Positions 1 to 7,847 of a stretch of DNA of 64,000 nt are shown in pieces; position 1 is the first letter of the stretch, and every line of letters starts with the position of its first letter. Below the pieces are notes generated by a model. That model was not told the DNA's origin. It worked only from the letters and a program-made list of their open reading frames with translations, and did no database searches. The stretch covers positions 124,001-188,000 of the forward strand of contig NZ_JAFBES010000005.1 in NCBI RefSeq assembly GCF_016908875.1, in the 5' to 3' direction. Origin of the DNA: Bacillus ectoiniformans (GTDB lineage Bacteria; Bacillota; Bacilli; Bacillales; Domibacillaceae). The position numbers were made by a program, and so were the translations under genes.

Positions 1-2
1 GC

Positions 3-548
3 CGCGGATCGCAGCTTTTGGCTGTGCGTCCGGATCTTGAAATTAAATGGATTCGCGGAAATATTGATACGAGACTTTCTAAGCTTGAAACAGAAGAATA
101 TGATGCGATTATCTTAGCAGCAGCGGGACTATCACGTATGGGATGGACGTCTGATGTGGTCACTGAGTTCTTAGATGCCGAGTTCTGTGTGCCGGCTGTC
201 GGGCAGGGCGCATTATCCATTGAATGCCGTGAAGATGATGAAGAGCTGCTTGAATTATTGCGCGCTTTCGCTAGCGGAGAAACGACACAAACCGTGACAG
301 CGGAACGAGCTTTCTTGCACAAAATGGAAGGCGGCTGCCAAGTGCCAATTGCGGGCTATGCTGTTCTTTCAGGTGAAGATACAGTACTGACTGCACTTGT
401 TGCGTCTCCGGATGGAAAGACGGTCTATAAAGAAACGGTAATGGGGCAAGATCCTCAAGCGGTTGGCGAGGAAGCAGCGAGACTCTTGAGCGAGCGCGGT
501 GCGAAACAGTTAATTGATGAGGTGAAGGCTGAGTTGGATGGCCAATGA
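3..548 (+). CDS. hemC: Porphobilinogen deaminase (hydroxymethylbilane synthase), 3' part
   Basis: The 5' end lies outside the window; about 180 C-terminal residues of a family usually near 310 residues are present. The enzyme (EC 2.5.1.61) joins four porphobilinogen molecules into hydroxymethylbilane in cytosolic haem synthesis. The visible part opens with the [13 protein letters not shown]-type segment of the substrate-binding region, then RGNIDTRL and [11 protein letters not shown]. The cysteine in [13 protein letters not shown] is the one that carries the dipyrromethane cofactor in this family. The stop codon overlaps the hemD start by 4 nt, which indicates translational coupling. The order hemC-hemD-hemB-hemL matches the B. 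subtilis hemAXCDBL operon. Confidence 0.97.
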   Translation, partial: RGSQLLAVRPDLEIKWIRGNIDTRLSKLETEEYDAIILAAAGLSRMGWTSDVVTEFLDAEFCVPAVGQGALSIECREDDEELLELLRAFASGETTQTVTAERAFLHKMEGGCQVPIAGYAVLSGEDTVLTALVASPDGKTVYKETVMGQDPQAVGEEAARLLSERGAKQLIDEVKAELDGQ

Positions 549-1321
549 GTGGTCAGCCGCTTTTGGGCAAACAGATTTTAATCACTCGTCCAATAGGACA
601 ATCAGCTGTATTTGCTGATATGATAGAAGAAGCAGGGGGAGTGGCGCACGTCGTTCCCCTGATTGCTTTTCGCCCATTTCAAGACGAACATGAGCATCAA
701 TATTTACAGCTGCTCCATACATATGATTGGATGATCTTAACGAGTAAAAACGGAGTGGACTATTTCTTCAGCCGCTTAAAAAAGGCGGGTATTGATTTAA
801 ACAGTTTAACGAATCGTTTTGCCGTCATTGGGACTAAAACGGAAGAGGCTCTTCGTCAGTACGGTTATTCGGCTGAATTTATGCCGGGCAAATTTTCAGC
901 AGATGACTTTGCTAAGTCGATTGATTCCGGTGCATTTTCCGGGAAAAAAGTGTTGATCCCAAAAGGAAATTTGGCCAGGGAAACGATTGCTGCTGCATGC
1001 AGAAAACATGGTATAGAAGCGGATGAATGGATTGTGTATGAGACCTATTTTCCTAAGGAAGAAAAGCAGCGACTGCTTTCTCTGCTGACGGAAGAGAAGA
1101 TCGATGTCATTACATTCACCAGTCCGTCGGCTGTACGGCATTTTGTTCAAGCCTGCGAAGAAGGAAGTTATTCCTTGCCGGATGACAGGCTTATTGCATG
1201 CATTGGGCCTGTTACTGAAAAGGCAGCGATTCAAGCAGGAATGAATGTGCGAATGAGTCCTGAAGAATACACCGTTCATGCATTAACAAAACAAATCATC
1301 AATTATTTCAGAGAGGAATGA
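545..1321 (+). CDS. hemD: Uroporphyrinogen-III synthase
   Basis: A 258-residue protein that starts inside the hemC stop codon. It should cyclise hydroxymethylbilane with inversion of ring D to give uroporphyrinogen III (EC 4.2.1.75). The HemD family diverges strongly, so the call rests on its place between hemC and hemB, its usual length, an N-terminal GKQILITRP-like strand, and the two-lobed pattern with [14 protein letters not shown] in the first half and [14 protein letters not shown] in the second; the repeated hydrophobic-T-S motif is characteristic. Only 6 nt separate it from hemB. Confidence 0.95.
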   Translation: MSGQPLLGKQILITRPIGQSAVFADMIEEAGGVAHVVPLIAFRPFQDEHEHQYLQLLHTYDWMILTSKNGVDYFFSRLKKAGIDLNSLTNRFAVIGTKTEEALRQYGYSAEFMPGKFSADDFAKSIDSGAFSGKKVLIPKGNLARETIAAACRKHGIEADEWIVYETYFPKEEKQRLLSLLTEEKIDVITFTSPSAVRHFVQACEEGSYSLPDDRLIACIGPVTEKAAIQAGMNVRMSPEEYTVHALTKQIINYFREE

Positions 1322-1327
1322 TTTTAT

Positions 1328-2308
1328 ATGGATTTGCAATTTACACGTCATCGCCGTTTGCGCCAGTCAGCCAATATGCGCGCGCTTGTCAGAGAGAACT
1401 TTTTGCGTAAAGAAGATTTAATTTACCCTTTGTTTATTGTGGAAGGCGAGCAAGTGAAGAATGAAGTACCTTCGATGCCTGGCGTATTTCAAATTTCCAT
1501 GGATCAACTGCATGCTGAAATGGATGAAATCGTGGCACTTGGCCTTACATCCGTGATTTTGTTTGGCGTACCGAATTCAAGCGATAAGGACGCTACAGGA
1601 ACTGGAGCTTACCATAATCATGGGATTGTCCAAAGGGCTACTCGATACATAAAAGGTCAATTTCCAAACGTTATCGTCATCGCGGATACTTGCTTATGCG
1701 AGTACACGGATCACGGCCATTGCGGTGTGATCGAAGGCGGAAACGTGTTAAACGATCCAACGCTTGATCTGCTGGCGAAAACAGCTGTCAGCCAAGCGGA
1801 AGCAGGTGCAGACATCATTGCTCCTTCTAACATGATGGACGGGTTTGTTGCCGCCATTCGTAAAGGCTTAGATGAAGCTGGGTATACTGAGGTTCCAATC
1901 ATGTCTTATGCGGTGAAATATTCTTCAAGCTTCTACGGTCCATTCCGTGATGCAGCTGATTCTACGCCTCAATTCGGAGACCGTAAAACGTACCAAATGG
2001 ATCCGGCTAACCGACGGGAAGCGATGCGTGAAGCTCAGTCTGATATGGAAGAAGGCGCAGACTTCTTAATCGTTAAGCCAGCTCTATCTTACTTAGATAT
2101 CATTCGCGATGTGCGCAATGAATTTAATGCACCGGTTGTGGCTTATAATGTAAGCGGAGAGTACTCTATGGTGAAAGCCGCGGCTCTTAATGGCTGGGTG
2201 GACGAAAGAGCAATTGTCATGGAGAAACTGACAAGCATGAAGCGAGCGGGAGCAGATTTAATTATTACTTACTTCGCCAAAGACGCAGCACGCTGGTTAA
2301 GTGAATAA
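1328..2308 (+). CDS. hemB: Delta-aminolevulinic acid dehydratase (porphobilinogen synthase)
   Basis: A 326-residue enzyme (EC 4.2.1.24) that condenses two 5-aminolevulinate molecules into porphobilinogen. Metal-site cysteines C122, C124 and C132 are visible in [12 protein letters not shown], the zinc-dependent type. The two active-site lysines are K197 ([10 protein letters not shown]) and K250 ([10 protein letters not shown]), the latter forming the Schiff base. A GAGAGGA ribosome site precedes the ATG. It is the fourth gene of the hem operon, with hemL 33 nt downstream. Confidence 0.98.
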   Translation: MDLQFTRHRRLRQSANMRALVRENFLRKEDLIYPLFIVEGEQVKNEVPSMPGVFQISMDQLHAEMDEIVALGLTSVILFGVPNSSDKDATGTGAYHNHGIVQRATRYIKGQFPNVIVIADTCLCEYTDHGHCGVIEGGNVLNDPTLDLLAKTAVSQAEAGADIIAPSNMMDGFVAAIRKGLDEAGYTEVPIMSYAVKYSSSFYGPFRDAADSTPQFGDRKTYQMDPANRREAMREAQSDMEEGADFLIVKPALSYLDIIRDVRNEFNAPVVAYNVSGEYSMVKAAALNGWVDERAIVMEKLTSMKRAGADLIITYFAKDAARWLSE

Positions 2309-2341
2309 TTCTTTCACTACAATAAAAGGGAGGAACGATCG

Positions 2342-3631
2342 ATGCGTTCTTATGAAAAGTCCAAGCAAGCATTTGAAGAAGCAGTAAAATTAATGCCAGG
2401 CGGGGTTAATAGCCCGGTGCGAGCATTTAAATCAGTAAATATTGACCCGATCTTTATGGATCACGGAAAAGGGTCAAAAATCTATGATATCGACGGCAAT
2501 GAATATATTGACTACGTATTATCTTGGGGTCCGCTAATCTTAGGCCACACGAACGAACAAGTGGTTGAAGCGCTTAAGAAAACGGCTGAAACAGGTACAA
2601 GCTTTGGTGCTTCTACATTGATCGAAAATGAATTGGCGCAGCTTGTGATTGAGCGTGTTCCGTCCATTGAAATCGTCCGGATGGTATCTTCGGGTACAGA
2701 AGCGACAATGAGTGCGCTTCGCTTAGCACGCGGTTATACAGGACGCAATAAAATTCTTAAGTTTGAAGGCTGTTACCACGGACATGGTGACTCCTTGCTG
2801 ATCAAAGCAGGATCTGGTGTAGCGACACTTGGCTTGCCTGACAGCCCGGGAGTTCCGGAAGGGGTAGCGAACAATACGATTACCGTTCCGTATAACGACT
2901 TAGATGGAGTGAAATATGCGTTTGAACAATTCGGCGACGACATTGCCGGTATCATTGTAGAACCAGTTGCAGGCAACATGGGTGTTGTTCCTCCGCAGCC
3001 AGGCTTCCTAGAAGGTCTTCGCGAAATCACTGAGCAAAATGGTGCTTTATTAATCTTCGATGAAGTCATGACAGGATTCCGTGTGGGCTACAATTGTGCG
3101 CAAGGCTACTATGGCATTACACCTGACTTGACTTGTCTTGGTAAAGTAATCGGCGGAGGTCTGCCAGTTGGCGCTTACGGCGGCAAGGCGGAAATCATGT
3201 CGCAAATTGCCCCTAGCGGTCCGATTTATCAAGCAGGTACGCTTTCAGGGAATCCAATGGCTATGACAGCAGGACTGGAAACCCTGCGTCAATTGACACC
3301 AGAAATGTATGAAGAGTTCGGACGCAAAGCGGATCGTTTGGAAGAAGGATTATCCCAAGCGGCTGAGAAATACGGAATTCCTCACTCCTTTAACCGTGCG
3401 GGTTCAATGATCGGTTTATTCTTCACGAATGAAAAAGTGACGAATTACGATCAAGCCAAAACATCTGATTTAGAGTTATTTGCCGACTACTACAAAGAAA
3501 TGGCTGAAGAAGGGGTATTCCTTCCTCCATCTCAATTTGAAGGACTGTTCTTATCAGTCGCTCATTCAGATGAAGATATTGAAAAAACAATTGCCGCGGC
3601 AGAAAAAGCATTCAGCCGCATAAAAAAATAA
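2342..3631 (+). CDS. hemL: Glutamate-1-semialdehyde 2,1-aminomutase
   Basis: A 429-residue PLP enzyme (EC 5.4.3.8) that converts glutamate-1-semialdehyde to 5-aminolevulinate in the C5 haem pathway. It shows the class-III aminotransferase pattern: the [10 protein letters not shown] cofactor phosphate loop near residue 117, [12 protein letters not shown] near 237-248, and the PLP lysine K268 in [20 protein letters not shown] site lies just before the ATG. A strong hairpin terminator follows directly, so hemL ends the haem operon. Spore-formers may carry a second paralogue elsewhere, but the gene order supports hemL here. Confidence 0.97.
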   Translation: MRSYEKSKQAFEEAVKLMPGGVNSPVRAFKSVNIDPIFMDHGKGSKIYDIDGNEYIDYVLSWGPLILGHTNEQVVEALKKTAETGTSFGASTLIENELAQLVIERVPSIEIVRMVSSGTEATMSALRLARGYTGRNKILKFEGCYHGHGDSLLIKAGSGVATLGLPDSPGVPEGVANNTITVPYNDLDGVKYAFEQFGDDIAGIIVEPVAGNMGVVPPQPGFLEGLREITEQNGALLIFDEVMTGFRVGYNCAQGYYGITPDLTCLGKVIGGGLPVGAYGGKAEIMSQIAPSGPIYQAGTLSGNPMAMTAGLETLRQLTPEMYEEFGRKADRLEEGLSQAAEKYGIPHSFNRAGSMIGLFFTNEKVTNYDQAKTSDLELFADYYKEMAEEGVFLPPSQFEGLFLSVAHSDEDIEKTIAAAEKAFSRIKK

Positions 3632-3643
3632 TACACAACTTCT

Positions 3644-3712
3644 AAGAGACTGTTCCTAATCAAATGTCCAAGGCCCTGTTTGGGGTCTTGGCATTTATGG
3701 AGCAGTCTTTTT
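3644..3712 (+). terminator. Large two-tier terminator hairpin after hemL
   Basis: The outer stem pairs AGACTGTTCC (3647-3656) with GGAGCAGTCT (3699-3708). An inner stem pairs CCAAGGCCC (3668-3676) with GGGTCTTGG (3683-3691). A run of T follows at 3708-3712. It lies 13 nt after the hemL stop. It overlaps an in-frame ATG at 3664, which argues against that codon as the start of the next gene. Confidence 0.85.
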
Positions 3713-3729
3713 GGCAATGGAGAGATTTG

Positions 3730-4788
3730 ATGTTTACTCAATCATTTATGAAAACAGTGGCGATCGCTCTAGCTGCAGGCTATTTATTCGTTCAGCTGCA
3801 TATAATTTTACCTTGGCTGCTTGGTCCGCTAATTGTGATCGCGCTGATCAATCAGGGGACAGAAATGAAGCTGTCGATCCCGAAATTTTGGAGAAACACG
3901 AGCCTGATCATCATCGGCATCAGTCTCGGGACTTCATTTTTAAAAGAAGCGATTCAGCCGCTTGCAGAATTTCTGCCTTATATGTTCATTCTGACAACCC
4001 TTGTAGTGGCGCTTACGGTCATCATGGCTTGGTATCTGACCAAATGGACCAGCTGGGACATGAGTACGGCTCTATTAGGCAGCCTGCCGGGCGGACTGTC
4101 GCAAATGGTGCTCATGTCAGAAGAAGATCAAAGAGCAGATGCGTCCGTCGTTACACTGATGCAGACGCTTCGTGTGTTTTTTGTGGTAACGATTGTACCG
4201 TTCGCCGCCGCTTTTTTAGCTAAAAAAACAGCAGCGCCTCTTCAAGAAGAAGCATCGATACCATCTTTTTTCTCGTTGCCGATGCTATCGATTGTCATTC
4301 TTTCCGTCATGTTCATCGTTTTCACTGCGGGTTTTCGCAAAATACATATGCCGATCCCTTTTCTATTGGCACCTATGGCGGCAGTGATCACCTGGAATAT
4401 GACCGGCGGTGACCCCTTTATTGTGCCTGCGCTTTTGTTGAATGCGGCTCAGGTTCTTCTAGGAATTTACCTAGGGTTAAAAATGGTTTTTTCAAAAGAA
4501 TCCTTGCCGATGAAGTATTTGCTGCTGCTCGTGATCATGAATGTAAGTTTAGTGGTATTTTGTTTAGTCGCCGCTTACTTGCTTCACGTCTTTTTAGATG
4601 TGCCGCTTGTCGATTTATTCATCAGCCTCGCCCCGGGTGGTGTGGCAGAAATGGCAGTTACCAGCATGTCTGCAGGAGCGGATATCGCCATGGTAACAAG
4701 CTTTCATTTATTTCGGATTTTTTATATATTGTTCTTTGTTTCTCCATTGACCGCCTGGTGGATGAGAAGAAGAAGTCTTGTAAACTAA
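3730..4788 (+). CDS. AbrB-family integral membrane protein (putative transporter)
   Basis: A 352-residue protein with about nine or ten hydrophobic segments in two similar halves, matching the AbrB/ammonia-monooxygenase-like membrane family (PF05145). Each half has a re-entrant G-rich motif: ALLGSLPGGLSQMVLM near residues 115-130 and ISLAPGGVAEMAVTSM near 295-310. The family's substrate is not established, and the AbrB name does not imply a DNA-binding regulator. I chose ATG 3730 over the in-frame ATG 3664 because GGAGAG (3719-3724) sits 5 nt upstream and the first 66 nt of the longer reading form the hemL terminator. The gene is not between hemL and spoVID in B. subtilis, so it is an insertion into a conserved neighbourhood. 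Confidence 0.85.
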   Translation: MFTQSFMKTVAIALAAGYLFVQLHIILPWLLGPLIVIALINQGTEMKLSIPKFWRNTSLIIIGISLGTSFLKEAIQPLAEFLPYMFILTTLVVALTVIMAWYLTKWTSWDMSTALLGSLPGGLSQMVLMSEEDQRADASVVTLMQTLRVFFVVTIVPFAAAFLAKKTAAPLQEEASIPSFFSLPMLSIVILSVMFIVFTAGFRKIHMPIPFLLAPMAAVITWNMTGGDPFIVPALLLNAAQVLLGIYLGLKMVFSKESLPMKYLLLLVIMNVSLVVFCLVAAYLLHVFLDVPLVDLFISLAPGGVAEMAVTSMSAGADIAMVTSFHLFRIFYILFFVSPLTAWWMRRRSLVN

Positions 4789-4792
4789 AAAA

Positions 4793-4821
4793 GTATATTC
4801 TTCTGCCTTTCTGCATACATT
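4793..4821 (+). promoter_or_regulatory. Sigma-E-type promoter for spoVID
   Basis: GTATATT (4793-4799), a 14-nt spacer and CATACATT (4814-4821) fit the mother-cell sigma-E consensus (-35 near GNATATT, -10 CATACANT) almost perfectly. It lies 47 nt before the spoVID start. Sigma-E control of spoVID is known in B. subtilis, so the match is expected. Confidence 0.8.
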
Positions 4822-4868
4822 CGAAAAGAGAAGGTTTAGCGAGTGTAATTGAAAGGAGGAAACAATGA

Positions 4869-6131
4869 ATGACTTTACAAGACCAGTCGTCTTTACGATT
4901 TTCATTAGAGGAAACGATTTTATTTAGAAGCGGGCAGGAGGTAGAAGAATTATATTCTATTTCGCTCGATCCGCAAATTACGATTGTGGACCTCGGCCAG
5001 GATATTAAGCTTGATGGACATTTAGAACTGTCAGGTGAGTATCAGCCAGTGGCAGAAGAGGGGGAGGAAACACCTGAACAAAAAGGGATGAGATACGCCG
5101 ATCAAGTCCTTGTCAGAGGACAGAATGACTGTGAATTCTTCCACTACTTTCCTATCAATATTACGATTCCAAAAAACCGGATTGAAAGAATGGAAGAAGT
5201 GGAAATCTACATCGATTCCTTTGATTATGAAATACCGGAACGTTCACGCTTAAAGCTGACGGTGGACTTGTCGATTGCGGGTATTTACGGAGAGCAGCAA
5301 GCCGTACGCTTAACGGAGGAAACGATCGTCAAGCTGCTTGATCTACCTGGTGAGAATACGGAAAAAGCGGTGTTGACCGAACCGGAGTATTCGATTGTTA
5401 AGCTCGACTCATTAGTCAAAGAGCAATTTGAAGAAAATGGAAAGATGACAGACGCCGATTTTTCTATAGAAGCGAAGAAAAAGCCTATAGAAGAAAAAGA
5501 AGTGACGCTGACTCAAAAGTGGCTGCAGCAAGTGGGCAGAGAGGCAGAAAATGAGATGAAGAAAGAAACGGCTGAAGCGGAAAAGGCGGAAACAAACCCA
5601 GCCTTAGCAAAAGCGGAAAATGAAATCAAAACGGCAGAAGCATCAAAAGCAAAAAAAGAGACACAACCAGCGGCAAAAGCTGAGATAGACGATTCCCTTT
5701 TCGCAATGGCCGATGCCAGAAATGAGGAGCAGGAGGCATCCGAAACGGAAGAAGTGGAAACGGAAATGGACGCTCTTGCGATTGTGCAGGAAGAACAGCA
5801 AATGAGCGATGATCCGATGGAAAGCAGCTCATCCTCTGCGGAAATGACGGCAGAAGCATCTGTTGGGAAAGTCACTGTACATGAAAAGAAAAAATCCAAG
5901 AAGTCTAAGACTGAATCTATGTCACTGGCAGATTTCTTTGCAAGAAAAGAAGAAGAGCCGAAAACTGTGACGTGGAAAGTCTGCATCGTGCAAAAAGAAG
6001 AAACGCTGGAGAAGCTTGCTAAGCGCTACGAGTTGCAGCCGTCGGATATCGTCAGGGAAAACAGTCTGGAAACAAACCAGAACATCGAAGCAGGACAAGT
6101 GCTTTATATCCCTGTCAAACAGGCAAAATAA
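4869..6131 (+). CDS. spoVID: Stage VI sporulation protein D (spore coat morphogenesis)
   Basis: A 420-residue protein with the SpoVID layout. An N-terminal domain of about 170 residues opens with DQSSLRFSLEETILFRSGQ and carries a YFPINITIPKNR segment near 100. A long, very charged E/K/A-rich linker spans about 190-365. A C-terminal LysM-like module spans about 372-418 (VQKEETLEKLAKRYE). In B. subtilis SpoVID encases the forespore with coat and binds SafA and SpoIVA. The ATG at 4869 follows AAAGGAGGA; an ATG at 4865 is out of frame. The gene sits behind a consensus sigma-E promoter and before ysxE, the usual pair. Confidence 0.95.
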   Translation: MTLQDQSSLRFSLEETILFRSGQEVEELYSISLDPQITIVDLGQDIKLDGHLELSGEYQPVAEEGEETPEQKGMRYADQVLVRGQNDCEFFHYFPINITIPKNRIERMEEVEIYIDSFDYEIPERSRLKLTVDLSIAGIYGEQQAVRLTEETIVKLLDLPGENTEKAVLTEPEYSIVKLDSLVKEQFEENGKMTDADFSIEAKKKPIEEKEVTLTQKWLQQVGREAENEMKKETAEAEKAETNPALAKAENEIKTAEASKAKKETQPAAKAEIDDSLFAMADARNEEQEASETEEVETEMDALAIVQEEQQMSDDPMESSSSSAEMTAEASVGKVTVHEKKKSKKSKTESMSLADFFARKEEEPKTVTWKVCIVQKEETLEKLAKRYELQPSDIVRENSLETNQNIEAGQVLYIPVKQAK

Positions 6132-6149
6132 TATTTTTTCCAAAAGCAG

Positions 6150-7148
6150 GTGAAAGGCGTGAAGCAGTCACTTTCTGCTGTCTGGCAAAGCTATGGACTA
6201 AAACCTCAGCATGTCGAGCAAAACGGCCGGGTGCAAAAACTGGTTACGAAACAAGGAACCTTTGCCTTAAAGAGAATTCCGGCGGCAAAAGGAATGAACT
6301 TCATTCATGGCATGCAGCGTCTGTATCAGTCCGGGTATCATCGGCTCGTTCCGGTATATCCGGCACTGGATGGGCGGTACGGCGTGCTTGACGGAGGGTA
6401 CATTTATTATTTAATGCCTTGGGTAGAAGCGGGAAAACACCGGGAGAATAACGAGCTGGAACGGAAAATGCTTCGTGAAGCTGCGAGGATTCATACGTTG
6501 TCTGTCAGGGAGGTAGAGTCCGATCCGGAAAGCCGTCTCGAGCATTACAACCGGACGAAGGCGCAGTGGGAGAGCCAGGAGGAGCAGCTCGAGAAGTATT
6601 TGCTGCTGGCGGAGAAAGAAGTGTACATGTCTCCATTTCAGCTGATGTTCTGTCTATACTATCGCGATCTCTCGCAAAGCTTTACGTATGCGAAGGAGCG
6701 GTTGAAGGACTGGAAAGAAGAAACGAAGGAAGAGAAGAAGACGCGGGTTGTTCATATTCACGGGCATTTAGCAGCGGAGCACTTTTTAATGGATGCCAGT
6801 GGAGGAGGATATTTTATCAACCTTGAACAATCAAGGCCGGCTTCGCCTCTTCATGATCTGATTCCCTATTTTGTACGGTCGTTTGACACCTTTCCGAAAA
6901 AAGCAGAAACAGACTTAGAGCATTATCGGCACTACACGGAACACTTTCCTTTAAAAAAAGGGGAGGTCTCCTTGCTTCAAAGCTACCTGGCTTACCCGGG
7001 GGCTATGTATCAAACGATTGTTTCTTACTTTACTGACCCGACCAAGTACAATGAACAAAGGTTTACTGAGAAGCTTCAGCGCCAATATTGGCTGTTGAAG
7101 AACTTAGAATACTTTGTCGTTCAGCTGCAAGCACCATCTATCGAATAG
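6150..7148 (+). CDS. ysxE: YsxE-like spore coat protein, kinase-fold (CotS family)
   Basis: About 330 residues, with the aminoglycoside-phosphotransferase/CotS-like fold typical of coat-associated proteins. An N-terminal ATP-grasping lobe has GTFALKRIPAAKG near 30-43 and YYLMPWVEAG near 88. A degenerate catalytic loop VHIHGHLAAEHFL lies near 200, where active kinases have HGDxxxxN. The Asp in that loop is replaced, so catalysis is doubtful. It follows spoVID by 18 nt, as in B. subtilis, where it depends on SpoVID-stage assembly. The start is GTG 6150, or GTG 6159 if AGGTG at 6147-6151 is the ribosome site; the two differ by three residues. Confidence 0.9.
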   Translation: MKGVKQSLSAVWQSYGLKPQHVEQNGRVQKLVTKQGTFALKRIPAAKGMNFIHGMQRLYQSGYHRLVPVYPALDGRYGVLDGGYIYYLMPWVEAGKHRENNELERKMLREAARIHTLSVREVESDPESRLEHYNRTKAQWESQEEQLEKYLLLAEKEVYMSPFQLMFCLYYRDLSQSFTYAKERLKDWKEETKEEKKTRVVHIHGHLAAEHFLMDASGGGYFINLEQSRPASPLHDLIPYFVRSFDTFPKKAETDLEHYRHYTEHFPLKKGEVSLLQSYLAYPGAMYQTIVSYFTDPTKYNEQRFTEKLQRQYWLLKNLEYFVVQLQAPSIE

Positions 7149-7151
7149 TTT

Positions 7152-7220
7152 AGGCTGTCTCACGTGTATCAGATCTCTGATAATCAGGAATCTGTTCACT
7201 GTGAGACAGCCTTATATTTT
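7152..7220. terminator. Strong terminator hairpin between ysxE and a convergent small gene
   Basis: A perfect 12-bp stem, AGGCTGTCTCAC (7152-7163) with GTGAGACAGCCT (7201-7212), is followed by TATATTTTTT. Inside the loop TATCAGA and TCTGATA form a second tight hairpin. It lies 3 nt after the ysxE stop and 1 nt from the stop of the minus-strand gene, so it may serve both. Confidence 0.85.
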
Positions 7221-7412
7221 TTAGATCCATTCCAGGTGAAGGGCGCAGCAAAGGATGATCAGAATAAACAAAAGAAGCACATCAAAGGACGTTGGCAAGA
7301 AAAGGGTGCGAATCCCTTGGAAGATCGCAAACGGAATACACAGCTGGCAGCAAATCCTTCGGCAGGTTCGCAGCCAGGGAGGAAGCCGGTAAGGGTTGTA
7401 TTTTCTCATCAT
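7221..7412 (-). CDS. Small hypothetical membrane protein (63 aa)
   Basis: I do not recognise it by name. The protein is 63 residues: a basic, aromatic N-terminus (MMRKYNPYRLPPWLR), four cysteines, then IPFAIFQGIRTLFLPTSFD and one long hydrophobic helix ending HLEWI. A GCAGGTG ribosome site lies 3 nt before the first ATG and 6 nt before the second. That and the ordered amphipathic-then-transmembrane design support a real gene over chance. It converges on ysxE and shares its terminator. The longer reading of the same frame, to 7514, has no better start. It could be a small spore-envelope protein, but nothing shows that directly. Confidence 0.6.
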   Translation of the reverse strand: MMRKYNPYRLPPWLRTCRRICCQLCIPFAIFQGIRTLFLPTSFDVLLLFILIILCCALHLEWI

Positions 7413-7520
7413 TGACACCTGCCCATTCATTGTTAAAATAGTGTATGATGAGAGAGCTTGGGACGTGAGTTTTCTTCTTAATGAATGGGGAATAAAATTC
7501 ATTTTTTCCGGCAATAATGA

Positions 7521-7550
7521 TTGACGAAATTACATATTTTTAGATACTAT
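7521..7550 (+). promoter_or_regulatory. Vegetative promoter for the valS T-box transcript
   Basis: TTGACG (7521-7526), an 18-nt spacer and TACTAT (7545-7550) fit a sigma-A promoter. Transcription would begin near 7557, just before the T-box 5' stem. The stretch from 7413 to 7520 holds nothing else that I can identify. Confidence 0.6.
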
Positions 7551-7566
7551 AGGTTTGATAAGATAA

Positions 7567-7807
7567 AAGCTAGGATCGGGAAGAGTACAATGGAAGGCTG
7601 ATTTATAGAGAGGAAAACCCACGGCTGAAAGGTTTTCTAAACAGCGCCATCGGAAGGTCGCCCGTGAGCTGTTTCTGCGAAATGGGAAGTAGTGGAAACC
7701 GGTGAACAGCCGTTAATTGATGAGAGCTGAATGGCTATTTGCTATTCGTGAAAAAAGGTGGCACCGCGAACTACTCCTTCGTCCTTTTGGCGAGAGGAGT
7801 TTTTTTA
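7567..7807 (+). ncRNA. T-box riboswitch, valine specifier, upstream of valS
   Basis: Stem I is readable. AGCT and CGGG are followed by an AGTA loop-E element (7583-7586), then ATGG/GCTG/ATTTA arms leading to an AGAGAG element and an apical hairpin. The descending strand is TAAA, CAGC, CCAT, then GAAG-GTC-GCCCG. In this alignment GTC at 7657-7659 occupies the specifier position, and GTC codes valine, as expected before valS. The T-box core AAGGTGGCACCGCGAA is at 7755-7770. The terminator stem ACTCCT/AGGAGT with its T run lies at 7773-7807. Uncharged tRNA-Val would stabilise the antiterminator and allow valS expression. Confidence 0.93.
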
Positions 7808-7847
7808 TGCAGAAAATCATGAATGAACCGCACAAGGAGGAAATGCA

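Noticed and set aside
3664-3729. ATG 3664 as the start of the AbrB-family gene
   Set aside because: The codon lies inside the hemL terminator and has no ribosome site; ATG 3730 has one.
5513-5986. A 157-codon minus-strand frame of Ser/Phe/Ala
   Set aside because: Antisense of the E/K/A-rich linker of spoVID, whose codon bias keeps the opposite strand open. No start signal.
7164-7415. An 83-codon plus-strand frame after ysxE
   Set aside because: It begins inside the ysxE terminator stem, has a poor hydrophilic composition, and overlaps the better-supported minus-strand small gene.
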